Shown here piece by piece: positions 10,943 through 21,987 of a DNA stretch of 64,000 nucleotides (position 1 is its first letter; each line of letters starts with the position of its first letter). Both the position numbers and the translations under genes were made by a program. The notes below the pieces were generated by a model. The model ran no database searches. It worked only from the letters and a program-made list of their open reading frames with translations, and was not told where the DNA came from. Where the stretch lies: positions 29,165 through 93,164 of the forward strand of contig NW_020289995.1 of NCBI RefSeq assembly GCF_003144245.1, read 5' to 3'. The stretch is from Jaminaea rosea. Lineage: Eukaryota; Basidiomycota; Exobasidiomycetes; Microstromatales.

Positions 10943-11473
10943 ATGCCGCAGTGCGGTCCCTTCATCAGCAAGCTGGAAGGCAGCAGATCGCCATCTCATG
11001 ACCCAGTGTCCTACATAAGGGTCTTCAATCGGCCTCGAAGAAAGATGCAAAATCTGCTCATGCCCGTGTCATCAAAATCGGGCGGTGGAGACGCAAGGAT
11101 GACAGCAGCAAGGGGCGGTATAGCAGAATTGCTTGACCTCACGCGGACTGCTGCAAATCGACAGCCTTGTCGCAGTCCCTCCCAAGATCGCCGTTCGGAA
11201 ACAGGCCCAAGTCTCCCTCTTTCGGGGCAGGGAAGTGTGGAGCGTAGGGAGGCCCCGATCGGAGGGGCTTCACAGTATCTGAAGATACTGCTGAAAGAAC
11301 TTCAGACATATTTCACGACCGGGCCACCATACAAGACAGGAGTGGCCTTGCGGCAGCTGGAATACCGAGTAAAGGAGCACTGCAGGCAGCGCGTCGCTTT
11401 CCCGCCGGACAGCCTTGCATGTGACCTGATTTGCCCCGATCATCCGTCAAAGCAAGTTCTTACATTCAGATGA
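10943..11473 (+). CDS. Hypothetical protein
   Basis: Uninterrupted frame of 176 residues from an ATG. The first half is Arg/Ser/Gly-rich. The second half is better folded-looking (a helix around ASQYLKILLKELQTYF, then CRQRVAFPPDSLACDL). No family recognised. It may be a real small gene or a chance frame; there is no supporting intron or neighbour. Confidence 0.3.
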   Translation: MPQCGPFISKLEGSRSPSHDPVSYIRVFNRPRRKMQNLLMPVSSKSGGGDARMTAARGGIAELLDLTRTAANRQPCRSPSQDRRSETGPSLPLSGQGSVERREAPIGGASQYLKILLKELQTYFTTGPPYKTGVALRQLEYRVKEHCRQRVAFPPDSLACDLICPDHPSKQVLTFR

Positions 11474-11558
11474 GCGTCCTCGTCGGCACACTGACTTCTA
11501 GAAGTCACCGTGTCCCTCGCCCAACACGGCACTGCCATACGGAGCGCTACGACAACGG

Positions 11559-11735
11559 CTATGGAGGTGGGATCATGACCGGGTCGGCATCCCCTCCGAT
11601 GTTGACTCCTCCGCGGAAAGCGCCTCCCCAGCCGCCGTTGAAATTAAGCTCGGCGGGAGAGGGCAAAGGAGCGCCGAGGACCAAGTAAGTTGCGCAGGCA
11701 AGCACGACAAGGCAGAAGATGTTGATACCAGACAT
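11559..11735 (-). CDS. 58-residue secreted peptide
   Basis: The ATG at 11735 starts a textbook signal peptide: MSGINIF, then a Val/Leu/Ala/Cys hydrophobic core ending LVLGA, with an A-P-L-P junction that fits signal peptidase cleavage. The mature part is about 36 residues, rich in Gly and Asn with aromatic Trp/Phe (FNGGWGGAFRGG), and ends in a Pro run. It has no cysteine after cleavage. A TAG follows at 11559. No family is recognised; Gly/aromatic-rich secreted peptides can be cell-wall or interface proteins. It could be the 5' exon of something longer, but the stop is in frame and clean. Confidence 0.5.
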   Translation of the reverse strand: MSGINIFCLVVLACATYLVLGAPLPSPAELNFNGGWGGAFRGGVNIGGDADPVMIPPP

Positions 11736-12114
11736 GGTGGTCTGTTGTCCTCGTATGGCCGCAAGCAAGGGATCATGCTTTATGTATTGAAGTTCTCATC
11801 AGCTGTCATGGCAATGAAGCTGATCCGCATGCCCTGACGCCCCAATATCTTCGCGCGCGGCAGGGAGCGGGACGCCAAGCGGAGGTCCACTGCGTTGACG
11901 CCCCGAAATGCTATGACTCTGCCCTTCTTTTTGGCGCATGTCACTCTGCCAGCTCTGTCGCGCTGACAAGCTCGTGTTCGCCTCAGTCGCCATTGCAATG
12001 CCATCCATAGTCACTGAGGCTTCATCGCTAAGCAAGTCGGAGGTCACCGTCAGGAAGCGGGATACACAACTTGCGCTAAGACGTGCGGCAGCCGCGCAAG
12101 TAGTGTGGGCGTTG
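11736..12114. other. No gene recognised
   Basis: Between the secreted-peptide gene and the decayed copy of the zinc-cluster gene. Likely contains the promoter of the minus-strand peptide gene. Confidence 0.35.
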
Positions 12115-13145
12115 AAAATTTGCGGGACCGTGGATCGAAGGGCGGGCCACATGCGATACTGTAGAAGTCGATGACAGCCGCTGCAGATGCAACGAAATCC
12201 GTGCCCGATGTGGCTGCCAAGTGTGGCATTTTCGAAGTGCTCCTGTGACATGCGTGCAGTCCATTCTTCGTTCTTGGGACACTTTCAGAAGCTGATGCTC
12301 TAGCGTTTGGTCTCGACACGCACGCATCATCGAGACCGCCCAGCTCTTCATCGACGGGGAGAGCTGGCCTGGCAGCGACGGCGATTTATCAAGGAGCCCA
12401 CAACGATGTACTCTTCGTGCTCGGAGGGAGCTCCCTGGACACTGCCATTTGTGACCCTTGCACGGGAGCAATGCCCGCGCCCGCGAAGAACACGTCCACT
12501 TCGGATCGTTCGGTAGCCCTACTTTGTTGAGGGCTTGGTCGCTTTCGGATTTCAGGGGGCGGGAGGCTCTATGCCCAGATGCTGTGCAACATATGATGTG
12601 TTGGCAGCATCACTTTCGGCGACCGGTTCTTGGTGCCAAAAGATGCTGGGCCTGACGAAGTCACGGGTCGGACGATACGCGAAAGGCAAATGCCCCGTCG
12701 AGAGAGGATACGAAGGTTGCTGATGCTCAGTGAGCGTCCGACACGAGCGAACATGTCATCCCAGATTTGCGTCGTCGTCCCTAGAAGGCCGATTGCTTGT
12801 TGGACGCGCTGTCGACGTACGTCAAAGAGGAAAAGGCGGAAGATTTGAAGAAGTGCCAATGACGTGATGTCAAGGCAACTGGAGCGTGAGCGCTTACTTC
12901 TCTCTCGAAGCGACCGTTTGGATTTGCTGGCGCGGAAGATCATTTGCCCGCTGTGAGCCGTGCGATGCAGGCGGGAAACATAGCCCGGCGAGTCGATACC
13001 TGGGCCGCGCACGCGAGATCGCTCCCGTCGAGCTGAGCGGGGCCAGAAATCGACGCCCAGAGACTCGACGTCGAAATGGACGGACGGCGTGATTTCGCTA
13101 GCGTGGCCCTCGACCGATGGAGGCGGGCGGGGGGCACAGCCACTG
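12115..13145 (-). pseudogene. Inverted, decayed partial copy of the Zn(II)2Cys6 gene at 15126-16887
   Basis: Read on the minus strand, this matches 15150-16180 of the plus-strand gene in order: the GH..SEI.PSVH.DVESLG segment, the RPT.DFV..SIF.HQ segment, an ERSE.DV segment and finally DFYSI..(S/G)PPFDPR. Nucleotide identity is moderate with many small indels. In the frame conserved between the copies, this one meets a stop after the HLGI segment and then changes frame, so it cannot make the same protein. Similarity stops before the zinc cluster, and I see no cluster here. A long alternative open frame through the region (12569-13411) is treated as chance. Confidence 0.6.
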
Positions 13146-13433
13146 GCTCCGGTGCGTGGTTGATGCGAACGTATCTGCCCCGCATCGGCTGCCCGGACAC
13201 TCTCGCCGACGAGTTTCACGGGACCGACTTGCGCTGGAGCAGCTGGCGGCAAGATGTGGAAGGCGGGTCTCGCGAGATTGGTAGAGCAGTGTAGCGGCGC
13301 GGCGCGAGCGCGTCGAGGAGCAGAGGAGCGAGGGGAGCGCAGGCCAGAACGGGGGCTAAAGTAGCATCGCCGGCGACACACGCCGCGCTCCGTTATCATT
13401 TCGATTGTCATAGTCGCACAAGTACAACAGAAG

Positions 13434-13716
13434 CTACGCTCCGCTAGTCCAGCAGCGTGCGCTCTGATCGTGAGACAAATTGACCAGCGTGCGCTCCGTG
13501 TCTACTCGCCGCGGTGCCTGAGAAGGACGCAGCGAAAGATCAGCCAACGTCTATCGCTCTGTCCTCAACCCGTCTCACCTGCTGCGTCCCGCGCTGCTCA
13601 GCCCTCTTGGCGTCGCGTTGCTCCTTTTCCTTCGCCCAGCGCTCCTCGTTCATCTTTTTGAGCTCGCGCTTCGTAAGTTGGAGGCGGCCAAGGCCTAGCA
13701 GGTCGAGTCCGAGCAT
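13434..13716 (-). CDS. 73-residue basic helical protein
   Basis: Exon 1 (13716-13579, 46 codons) joins exon 2 (13517-13434) across a 61-bp GTGAGA...TTCTCAG intron in phase 0. The protein starts MLGLDLLGLGRLQ, then a highly charged helix (KRELKKMNEERWAKEKEQ) and a polar tail ending WTSGA. The hydrophobic N-terminus followed by a Lys/Arg/Glu helix would fit a small mitochondrial or ribosome-associated protein, but I do not recognise the family. Start chosen as the first ATG before the helix. The consistent intron and frame support it being real. Confidence 0.45.
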
Positions 13717-14647
13717 TGCGTGGCGTGTCGTGTCGTATGTGCGGGGTGTAATGGAGTGTATGGTAGAGAGGCAGGATGCACCAAATCCCCCTCGCTGGTC
13801 CCGCGTGCCCGGTCTCACCGCGCGGCATCCGACGCAGATGTGCAGCGGAGCGCCAAGATCGCAGTGCGGGGTGAAAGGCACGCGGCAATGGCTCGGTCCT
13901 TCACGCTTGATCTCCTCTTTGCAATCTATCCTCGCGAGGAGGGTCTGACCACGTGGTTGTCGCAATGACAGGTGAGCCCCTCGGCGTCCCTATTTCCCAA
14001 AGAGCCTCCTCTCCGCGAACACAAGTCCTATCTCGTAATGCACACCACGCGCTCCAGCTGCCAAGCTCATCATGAGCTGCTTCACGTCAGATACCCCCAC
14101 GTAGCGCTTTCTCGTGTCTACAAAGGCCGAGTGCTCGTCCCCTACCCTAGAAAGCGGGCAGTGTGGTCTTCAAAGAAAAGCCAAGCTGTGTGCGCTCAGG
14201 CTTTCTACGCCTGTCTACACTCTAGCTTCTCCCCTTCTACTCTCGCATCTCCCTCTCTACTCCGGAGAACCGGCGAGGAGGTCGCTTTGTCGCGTTAGGA
14301 GAGAGGACCGTGCAAGCAAGATGAAGGGCAGAGTGCAAGAGAGGGGAGAGGCGGTCCCGCCCACGTGTGGGTTTTGACGATGAGGCGGAGCGCGGAGGAT
14401 GGACATGGTGCGGGGACGGGAGGAGGAGCGCTCGATCAGGTGGATGTGGTGCCGGTGCCGGCAACTGTGCGCGTATCTAGACTCTTGGTCAGCTCTACTT
14501 CGGCAATTACGGAGTTGGCCCACCGAGCACAGTCAATGTAAATGTGCCTTTGCCCCTCTGCCTCGCCTCGCCCAGCGCTCGCTTCACACCCGCAAAACCC
14601 TCCCCGCGACCGGCCCATCGGCTCAATTACGCTCATTTGGTCATCAG
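13717..14647. other. No gene recognised
   Basis: Pyrimidine-rich on the plus strand around 13975-14285, with only short frames. The 5' leader of the 73-residue gene is expected at the left end. Confidence 0.35.
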
Positions 14648-15072
14648 TCACATCAGCGTCTCTCCGCGCCCTGACTCATGACCTGACCTGCTCGCGAGCC
14701 GCGCATAGAGCAGCCTCTGCAGCTTCTCCAGCAGCAGCACGTTTGGAGAGGACCACTCGATGCACGACGAGCCCGCAGAAAGGCTGATCTGCATGAGCGA
14801 GTCGCTCTTGACGAGAAGAAGTGCAGAATGAGCCGAAGTGCCGCGAATATGCCAGCTTGCCTTGTGTCTGGGAGCAAAAAGGCTTTCGCTCCGACATCTT
14901 TGCTGATCGTCGAGACGAGGACCAGCAAGGAGTCGATGTGCAGGCCTTGTTCGCCTTCACTGTCTCCTCTCTGCTTGCGTACGCCCAACGCAAAGGGCCC
15001 AATGATCTTGATCTGATCGCGAGGGCCTAGCTGATTAGCGAGAGCGACGTGAAGAATATCGTTAGCGCTCAT
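14648..15072 (-). CDS. 111-residue hypothetical protein, divergent partner of the Zn(II)2Cys6 gene
   Basis: Exon 1 (15072-14896, 59 codons) reads MSANDILHVALANQLG and continues through IKIIGPFALGV to STISKD. Exon 2 (14806-14648) gives SDSLMQISLSAGSSCIEW, then VLLLEKLQRLLYARLAS, ending ETLM. The join is phase 0 across an 89-bp intron with a weaker donor (GTCGGA) and a GTCAAG acceptor. Alternating beta-like and helical segments suggest a small compact domain. Not recognised. The ATG lies 53 bp from the divergent ATG at 15126, so the two genes probably share a promoter. Confidence 0.45.
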
Positions 15073-15125
15073 CTCGCGATGAAACTGCTTTTGATTTGGT
15101 GTTGGTTAAGTGTGTTGTTAGTAAG
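15073..15125. promoter_or_regulatory. Very short divergent intergenic region
   Basis: Only 53 bp separate the start codons of the minus gene at 15072 and the plus gene at 15126. If both starts are right, leaders must overlap or one start lies within the other gene's transcript. No TATA-like box is evident. Confidence 0.35.
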
Positions 15126-16887
15126 ATGGCAGACGTGGCAGCAGTGACGGCTCAAACATTGTCGGACGCGGCACCTGCGTGCCCACCTCCACCCCTCGAG
15201 GGCCACACGCGAAGCGAAATCGCCCCGTCCGTCCATTCTGACGTCGAGTCTTTGGGTGTGCTCAGCTCAACAGGAACGATCTTGGCTGCGCGGCCGAGGT
15301 ATGGAATCGACGACCTATATTCGTGCTCCGCTTGCATCGCAGGGCATCTAGCAGGCAAATAATCTTCCCAATGATTCCGCCGCAGGGAGCGAGTAGAAGC
15401 ACTCAAGTCCCAGTTGCCTCAACAACACGACATTCCTCCTTTTCAGACGTAACACCTTTCCTTCTTTGATGTGTGTCCACGGCGTACCCGACAAGTCATC
15501 GACCTTCTTAGTAGAATCGCACAAATCTAGGATGCTATCTCCGCCCATGTCGGGCGCCCTTTGGGAATCAGCAACCTTCGCTTCTTCTCTTGACGGGGCC
15601 TTTGCCTTTCGCGATCGTCCGACCCATGACTTCGTCAAGCACAGCATCTTTCGGCACCAGCCATCGGTTGCCGACAATGGTGCTGCCAAAGCCTCAGACG
15701 TTGCACGACATCTGGGCAGATACCCTCCCGCCCGCAAAATCCAAAGGGGATCGACTCCCGGCAAGAGAAGAGCTATCGAACGATCCGAAATGGACGTCGT
15801 CTTCACGGACGCGGGCCTGCCTCCCAAGCAAAGTCCACGCAAGACGGTGTCAAATAAGCACTATACGAGCAAACCTCGCGAGGAGACATCTTTGTCGCCT
15901 TCTTGCTCAATCCCCATCGCTGCTAGCCCGACCTTCTCGTTCGATGAAGAGCTAGGCGGTCTCGATGATGATCCCGGATTGAGACCAGACGCTGAAATGT
16001 CAGCGCCTCGAAGTGTCACAAGAACGAGGAAGGGGCTGCGCGCCCGCCACACGAGCACTCCGACAAGGCCGCAGCAGTCGGCCGCTGCACCAGATTATGG
16101 TTCCGTTCCATCTATAGCGGCTGTCGCCGACTTCTATAGCATCACATTGAGCCCGCCCTTCGACCCGCGGTTTCATCAGCGTCCAGATTGCACTTCACTT
16201 GCTCCACTGCCGCCCGATCCTGCGTCGCCACAAGATGTCACCGATGGACATCATCGGCGCCGGAGTTCTGTTCATGTTCCTGACGCTGTCGCGGACAACA
16301 CGGCTCCTAGCCTCCCCAGCGTGGCGGCGAAAGCGTCCGACCCTTTACACGATGCAACGACGTCTTCGACAAAATCTTCGACACAATCCGCCATTATACA
16401 GGCCGACGATCTCATGAAGCAGCTGCGCTGTCGTTCCTCCGACGGCTCAAATGAAGAGATCGCAGCGTGTGACAATTGTCGTCGACGCAAGACTCGCTGC
16501 GATCGCATGAAGCCGTGCTGCGACAAATGTCTCGCTCGTGAAGAAGAATGTACTACAGACGATATCCTGAGAAAGCGAGGGCCACCCAGTAAGAAGCAAA
16601 GAGCTCTTCTCGCCGCCGCAGGACTACCTTTCATTCACAGTCGTGTTAGCAGGAAAGCTGGGCACAAAGGGCTCGCGGGCGAGCCGACTTCAGGCTTGTG
16701 GCCAGCATCGCCCCCGCAATCTCCGCCAGGCGTACCGTCGACTTCTTCATATCAGGTCTCGCGACCGCAATCAACGACGAGAGCTATGGCATCGCTCACA
16801 AGAGGCGGGCGGGCCCTCCCCAATGGCACCAGGCGGACCCATCGAAAAAAAGCCGATGTTAGCTTCGGCCGCGAGGCAGGGCAGTGA
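15126..16887 (+). CDS. Zn(II)2Cys6 transcription factor with C-terminal zinc cluster
   Basis: Exon 1 (15126-15298) joins exon 2 (15447-16887) across a GTATGG...TTTTCAG intron and gives 537 residues in frame. The cluster is at residues 399-426: cysteines at 399, 402, 409, 416, 419 and 426, with the basic R-R-R-K-T-R between the second and third, the fungal binuclear zinc DNA-binding domain. It is followed by a basic linker (KRGPPSKKQR). The cluster usually lies near the N-terminus; here about 400 mostly disordered Ser/Pro-rich residues precede it and no fungal-specific middle domain is visible. Conserved patches RPTHDFV and DFYSITLSPPFDPRF are shared with the decayed inverted copy at 12115-13145. 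The gene appears intact; its targets are unknown. Confidence 0.75.
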
Positions 16888-17739
16888 AGTCATCGACGAT
16901 GACTGAGACCAATCCGATTCGCCTCGGATTTGCGGGCAGCCGCTGGTGAAGCATCGCGCCAGGGGGTGTTGCAGCTCATTTTGATTCTTTGCCCACAAGC
17001 GAACGTCAGTATGCGAGCCTCAGCTGTAGCCGAGAAGCCGCGAGGTTAAGGCCACTTAGCCAAGCGACGCTTGTAGACGCCCAAGACGAAGATGTCCCTC
17101 GAGGTGCTTATAATTGAGCAAATGACGAGGCTGATTCAGACTCGATCGACCGAAATTGGAAGGCTGTCACGGAGGTATTCTGGTGTCCCTGCTTCATCCA
17201 GAGCAAGTACACATCTTCCGTGGCCGTCTGAAAGAGCTTCGTAATGGCTGCGGATCGCGATGCTCTGTGCGAGCGAGCGGTTTGATCATGATTTGGTCCG
17301 TAGAAGATAGCCGGAATTCATGGCAAGATGTCGTGGCGACCGCGAGGTTGGGCTACGGTAGGGGGCGGCGAGGCAGGCGGAGATGCGAAGAGACGAAGAG
17401 CTCAACTTTTGAGGGAGATGGTGGAGTGGCCACTCTCTTGGGCGCGCGCCATACTGTCGGAAAGGAAATTGCTCTGAGGCGCACCGCATCACACCTTACA
17501 CCAATAGATCGCTATCAGGCTTTAAGACCGTTCGGGCGGAGGCGATGTGTCCCGGATCAGTCCAGCTAATCTCGCATCTCAAAATGCGACAGCGGAAGTG
17601 GATTCGTAGATGCCGACATGAGAGTGCGGCAGCGATGATACGGTACCGCCGCTCACCCACTCCTTCCTTCATTCTATCGACTTGCCAACTCCCTTTCTTC
17701 TGACGGCAGCAGACCCCAGATTACACTTCTTTCTCGCCA
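16888..17739. other. No gene recognised
   Basis: A plus frame of 137 codons (17156-17569) is Arg/Gly-rich with no motif and is probably chance. Confidence 0.3.
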
Positions 17740-18533
17740 TCACTCCTCTACTTGGGTTTGTCTGCCTTGGCTGAGGTCGGAACAGGCCAACAAAAACTGG
17801 CAGATACAGGTCGGTATCATGATGGCGTTGCGCCATGGCATCCGCAATAGATTGCAGGGTATTCCCACACCGTAAGTCCCGTCCGTGTGGATGAAGGTGC
17901 GGAGCCGTACCTGCGCAACAGGGGCGGCGAGAATCGGCGAGAAAGTAGTAGTAGCGGTAGGGCTAGAAGGAACACTCTGTCTTGACCTCGGTACAGCTTG
18001 TGCTTGCCCAGGATCCGGGCTATCAACCGCTGACGGGCTAGCCAAGTGTCGCGCCGGCATCTCGCTCTCCACGCGGACGCCACAAATCGAATGCGGCCGG
18101 ATGTGGTCGAAGATTGGTTTGATTTGGGCTTGTTGGAAGCCTTGTCGAGGAGGATCAGAGCGCGATCGAGGCCTGGACACCTGACGCTGCTGTTTTGAAG
18201 GTAGCGGTCCCCGATGACCGCAGTCAGGAAGATAAGGATGACGAAGAGAAGGATGACGAACATCATTTGTACGACGTTGGCCGCGCTCCTGTGACCGATA
18301 GCCGACAAATCTATCGCTAGGTCACAACAAGCGTTGGATATGCACTCCCTTCGGCGAACTTGCACAGCGAGGGCGCGCTGCAATTGTGCCAGTTGCATCG
18401 GTGACATTGGGCTCCAATCCTACAAGTGCAGGTCTTCTACCTGCAGACGATCTTGCTGAGGGATGGGAGGATTGGCCACTTGGCCTTGCCTCTGGTCTTG
18501 CGGGATTCGTGCCGCGTCCGAAACTGTTGCCAT
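17740..18533 (-). CDS. Candidate single-span membrane protein
   Basis: From the ATG at 18533 (MATVSDAARIPQ) the frame reaches a GTAGAA donor near 18435. A 63-bp intron ending TTGCAG leads in frame to a basic segment, a Cys pair and a strong membrane span (MMFVILLFVILIFLTAVIG) followed by DRYLQNSSV. Beyond this a further donor (GTGTCC) and alternative frames make the C-terminus uncertain. The layout suggests a short type II or tail-anchored-like membrane protein. Not recognised. Confidence 0.3.
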
Positions 18534-19272
18534 GGGCGGCAGTGACCGTGCTGTTTCGAGCTGTCGCCGTCCATTTGCAGTAGTCGCGTCAGAAGCAGAG
18601 CAAGCCAATCCATCGTCTACTCGCACGCGCCGCTCAAACACCTACCTCTGGGACGCTCTCTCCGACCTTCTCCCAGCACGCCTTAACGACTCTCTTCCAC
18701 CTCACGCGGCAGCGGCGGAAATTTCGGATGTAGACCGTTTCGTGAAGCATGGCTCGAACGAGAAAAGCGCATGATTCGTTTTGTGGGCGCGATCGGCTCC
18801 AAGGGGCCTAGCGGTACAATTGCCAGGCCAATCATCTGTGTCTTGCTCTCCGGCACATCGCAAGCGCAGGTCTCGCTAGCAGAAAGGAGCTTGCACTCAT
18901 CTCATGTTACAATCTCGGTACTTTGCACTTGACACGGTCCTGCTCGAGCATTGTCGTCACGTTCGACGAGCTCAGCCACCGGCCTTTTTTCCAGGGCGGG
19001 CCGTCTTTTCAGAACGCAAGTTCGGCACTTTGAGGTCCGTTTCAGTATTTGTGGACCCTGGACGGATCGTCCAAGACCGCGAAGTGATCTACCAACACCC
19101 CGAGCTAGCCCTCGTTGATAAAGAGCGGCGGAATGGGCTCGATCTAGGTGTCTTCTCGTCACGATCTGGTCACAATTGCCCTGCACTCCCTTTTTCCTTC
19201 ACCTTCATTTTCAATCTTCACCGCACGCTAGCCGCTGTGCGTCACGACCGACTGTGTCGAAGTCAGTTCGCG
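18534..19272. other. No gene recognised
   Basis: Short frames on both strands; may include the 5' exon of the RTA1-like gene. Confidence 0.3.
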
Positions 19273-20309
19273 ATGCCCAGTCCCAGCGTTGACGTATGGC
19301 TACGTCCCAAGTGAGGCCGCTAGCTTTGCCTTCATTGCTGTCTTTGGTGTTTGCGCCATCTCACAGCTCATCCAGGGCTTACGCCGTGGAACCTATACAT
19401 GGATGGTAGCTTTCTTTTTCGGCACGGCTATCGAGGTAGTGGGGTACGTCGTTCGCTTGTTGATGCGCTTCAATGTCTTCGACGACAGCTTCTTCTTGGT
19501 CCAGCTGGTGGCCATAATCATCGCGCCGAGCTTTATCGTCGGGGCTTTGGATCACATTCCTAAACACCTCGCTCAGGCCTTTGGAGCAGAGATGTCGCCC
19601 ATCAGGCCGGCGCTGTACGTCTGGATATTTGTGTCCATCGACGTTCTCGGCCTCTTGCTACAGGCTGCGGGTGGTATCTTGTCCAGTAGTGGCGCTGGTC
19701 CGTCGGGCAATAAGAAGCTGTTGGATTCAGGCAATCACCTATTGGTGGCGGGCATAGCTGTACAGATCTTTCAAGTCTTGGCTCTAGGAACTGCCACCTT
19801 GGCGCTGAGCGTTCGTTTGGCGATCGGTCTACAACAGCAGCAGAAGATGTCTCACGAAGAATCGCTGAGCTCGATGGCGAAAAGTCGCTGGAACGTCCTG
19901 CTTTCAAGGCATTGCTCATCGCGTCAGCCACATCCTATACGGCCATCTTAGCGCGCTGCACATATCGCTGAGTTGGCACGAGAATGAACAGAAGCGACAT
20001 TGGTTTCAACCTATTTTGCTCACGACCGATTTTTGGCCGGCTACCAGAGATGGCTGGAGGCTGGTGCCGACGCTTGCAATATTCTATATTCTCGACGGGA
20101 CGTGAGCTACTCGATTCAATTACACAGCTCGGAACTCTGACTCCTCGATCCGCTTGCGGATCTCACCGCGCAAATCCAGCATGGTGGCTCTGGCGGCTGT
20201 TCTCCTTAGCATCTTCCATCCTGGGCGCTGCTTTCCTGCGATCCCTACATCCCGCGTGCCAGTCTTCTGGCCTGGTCGGACGAAGCGTGCCATCAAAGTT
20301 GTTGCGTGA
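19273..20309 (+). pseudogene. RTA1-like seven-span membrane protein, frame apparently broken
   Basis: The frame from 19289 reads YGYVPSEAASFAF, then hydrophobic spans matching the RTA1 family (fungal lipid-translocating/resistance proteins): GTAIEVVGYVVRLLM, LVAIIIAPSFIVGALD, FVSIDVLGLLLQAAGG and VAGIAVQIFQVLALG. The last exon is also clear: a span ending FYILDGT is followed by a GTGAGC...TCCAG intron and MVALAAVLLSIFHPG. Three joins fail. The only nearby ATG (19273) is one base out of frame. The reading frame changes at a CAG run near 19832-19845. A third change lies near 19945-20050. These could be an unrecognised splice pattern, assembly indels or true decay. Confidence 0.5.
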
Positions 20310-20878
20310 AGGCGAGCCCAAAAAGGGCACTGCTTGGCGAAGCTCAAGCTCAAGCTTCGCCTCCAGGATGACTAGCTTTCCGGCCTTTTCACTGACCGCC
20401 GATTCCCTTGCACATTCGGGGCTTTTGACACTTGCGGTTCCGCTCGATCTACTAGGGAAGGAGTCGTGGGGTGAGGAAGCCTTGAATCGAGTGCAAGGAT
20501 GAAAAGAGGAATTTACACTTGAATCGCCGTCCCTCTCACATCGAGTCGGAAACGACAAGCTTGCCTGTGCTCAGGGCAGTGCAGCGTCCGATAGCCTCCG
20601 AGCATTGACCTGCTCGAATATGGCTCTTCATGTTGGCCGTTGCAAAAGGCTTCTGACAGCTGTTCTTGATGGCATGCCGTCTGTGGCAGCCGCTTGACCT
20701 ACGAATGCGAGAAAGTGAAAGCCTGGGTGGTTTTGACGATTTTCGACTGCGTGCAAGCGTGCTGCCACCTCAGCATCTGGCTCCTGCTTCAGATGCGTGG
20801 CCACAACGTCTGCTATGCACCTCGCTCCATCGAGGAGGGCATCAATTTCCTCAGATGTGCTTGCAACAAAGTTTTGCC
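20310..20878. other. No gene recognised
   Basis: Ser-rich chance frames; may contain the 3' part of the disrupted minus gene at 20879-21876. Confidence 0.3.
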
Positions 20879-21876
20879 CTACGTGCGACGATGCCCTTCC
20901 GGCAAAACTGTGAGCAACGTGAGCAGCGGCTCGAGATTGGTCAAGGAGGGCTGCCCGGGCTGCTTGACGAGTCCAAACACCTGCGGCATCGCCTGCAATG
21001 ACGCTGCCTGAAATTGACGACGGAGAGCGATCGATTCCAAATCGCCTGGGCATGAGCTGCTTTCTCCCAAAGGAAGGTATGCAAATGTGCTTAGATGCAA
21101 GAGCCGTAGATAGTCATCTCTCGGCTTGAGACTTGGTGCCAGCTCCTGCCAATCGGCCAGCCTGTGCAGCAAACTGCGCTGTACGCATACGTCGAAGCGA
21201 CCTGAGGTGGAACGAGCAAAACATGCGGCCTTGGCAATGTCGCGAACGATGGCGGCAAGGTTGCTGAGAGCGAAAAATCACAGCTCCACGCTGGGTTCTG
21301 CATTGACCATGCCAAAGCGTTGCTGCAACGTCTCGAGGACTTCATCTTGGATGAGAGGTAGCCGATCTGCGTCGAGGGCGTCAAATGCGCTGCGGAGCAC
21401 ACTGACCAGTACACTATACCGTTCTCGTTGACATTGACCGGAATGCTGAACGTTGTCGCCATTGACAGCCGTGGCTCTACGAGCCGTACCTTAGCCTGAG
21501 TCGATTGAGCATCCACCTTCAGAATGCTTCTACTGGACTGAAAGAGGTCGGACAGGTCCCAGACCTCCGTGAGAGCCAGCATGCTTGTAAGGACATCGTA
21601 ATGATGAGGACAAGGTTGAGAAAGGGCCGTTTGAAGGGCTTGCCGCACCTCAGTCAGAAGATTGCGCCCCTCGACGCCTGCAACGCCGCTTTTGACTAGG
21701 GCGCAGACCTGTGCAGAGCGTAACAGGAGCGGCATGCTTGACGCTGCGGTCTGCAACAGATCGCCGAGCATTTGCGGCACGAGCCAAGGTTTCCTAGCGA
21801 AAGCGCAAGCCGACCTAGCGAAAGCGCAAGCCGACAGTGAGTGGGAGTCGTCGAATGATGGCGCAAATGTGCACAA
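20879..21876 (-). pseudogene. Helical (HEAT/armadillo-like?) protein, disrupted
   Basis: The frame from 21876 to about 21420 gives helix-rich sequence (LLTEVRQALQTALSQP, DVLTSMLALTEVWDL). Protein-like sequence then switches frame near 21420 (VLVSVLRSAFDALDAD, EVLETLQQRFGMVN), meets a TGA near 21285, and continues in the same frame to FALSNLAAIVRDIAKAA and LHRLADWQELAPSL before a stop at 20879. No intron of normal size explains the switch or the stop. The repeating hydrophobic helices recall HEAT or armadillo folds, but the family is not established. Confidence 0.35.
21793..21834. repeat. Two perfect 21-bp tandem copies
   Basis: The unit begins CCTAGCGAAAGCGCAAGCC and occurs twice in a row; translated on the minus strand it gives a duplicated seven-residue block (SACAFAR). 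Confidence 0.85.
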
Positions 21877-21987
21877 CGAGAGTCCAGTAGACTTCTAGAG
21901 CAGCTTGTCAAAGCGACGCACATTGGTGAACTATCAAAGTAGCTCTTTGCCCACACACTCACCATCCCTTACGCGAAGCTGTCCGAG

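Noticed and set aside
12569-13411. Minus frame of 280 codons
   Set aside because: Comparison with the related gene at 15.1-16.9 kb shows that a different frame is the conserved one, so this openness is chance.
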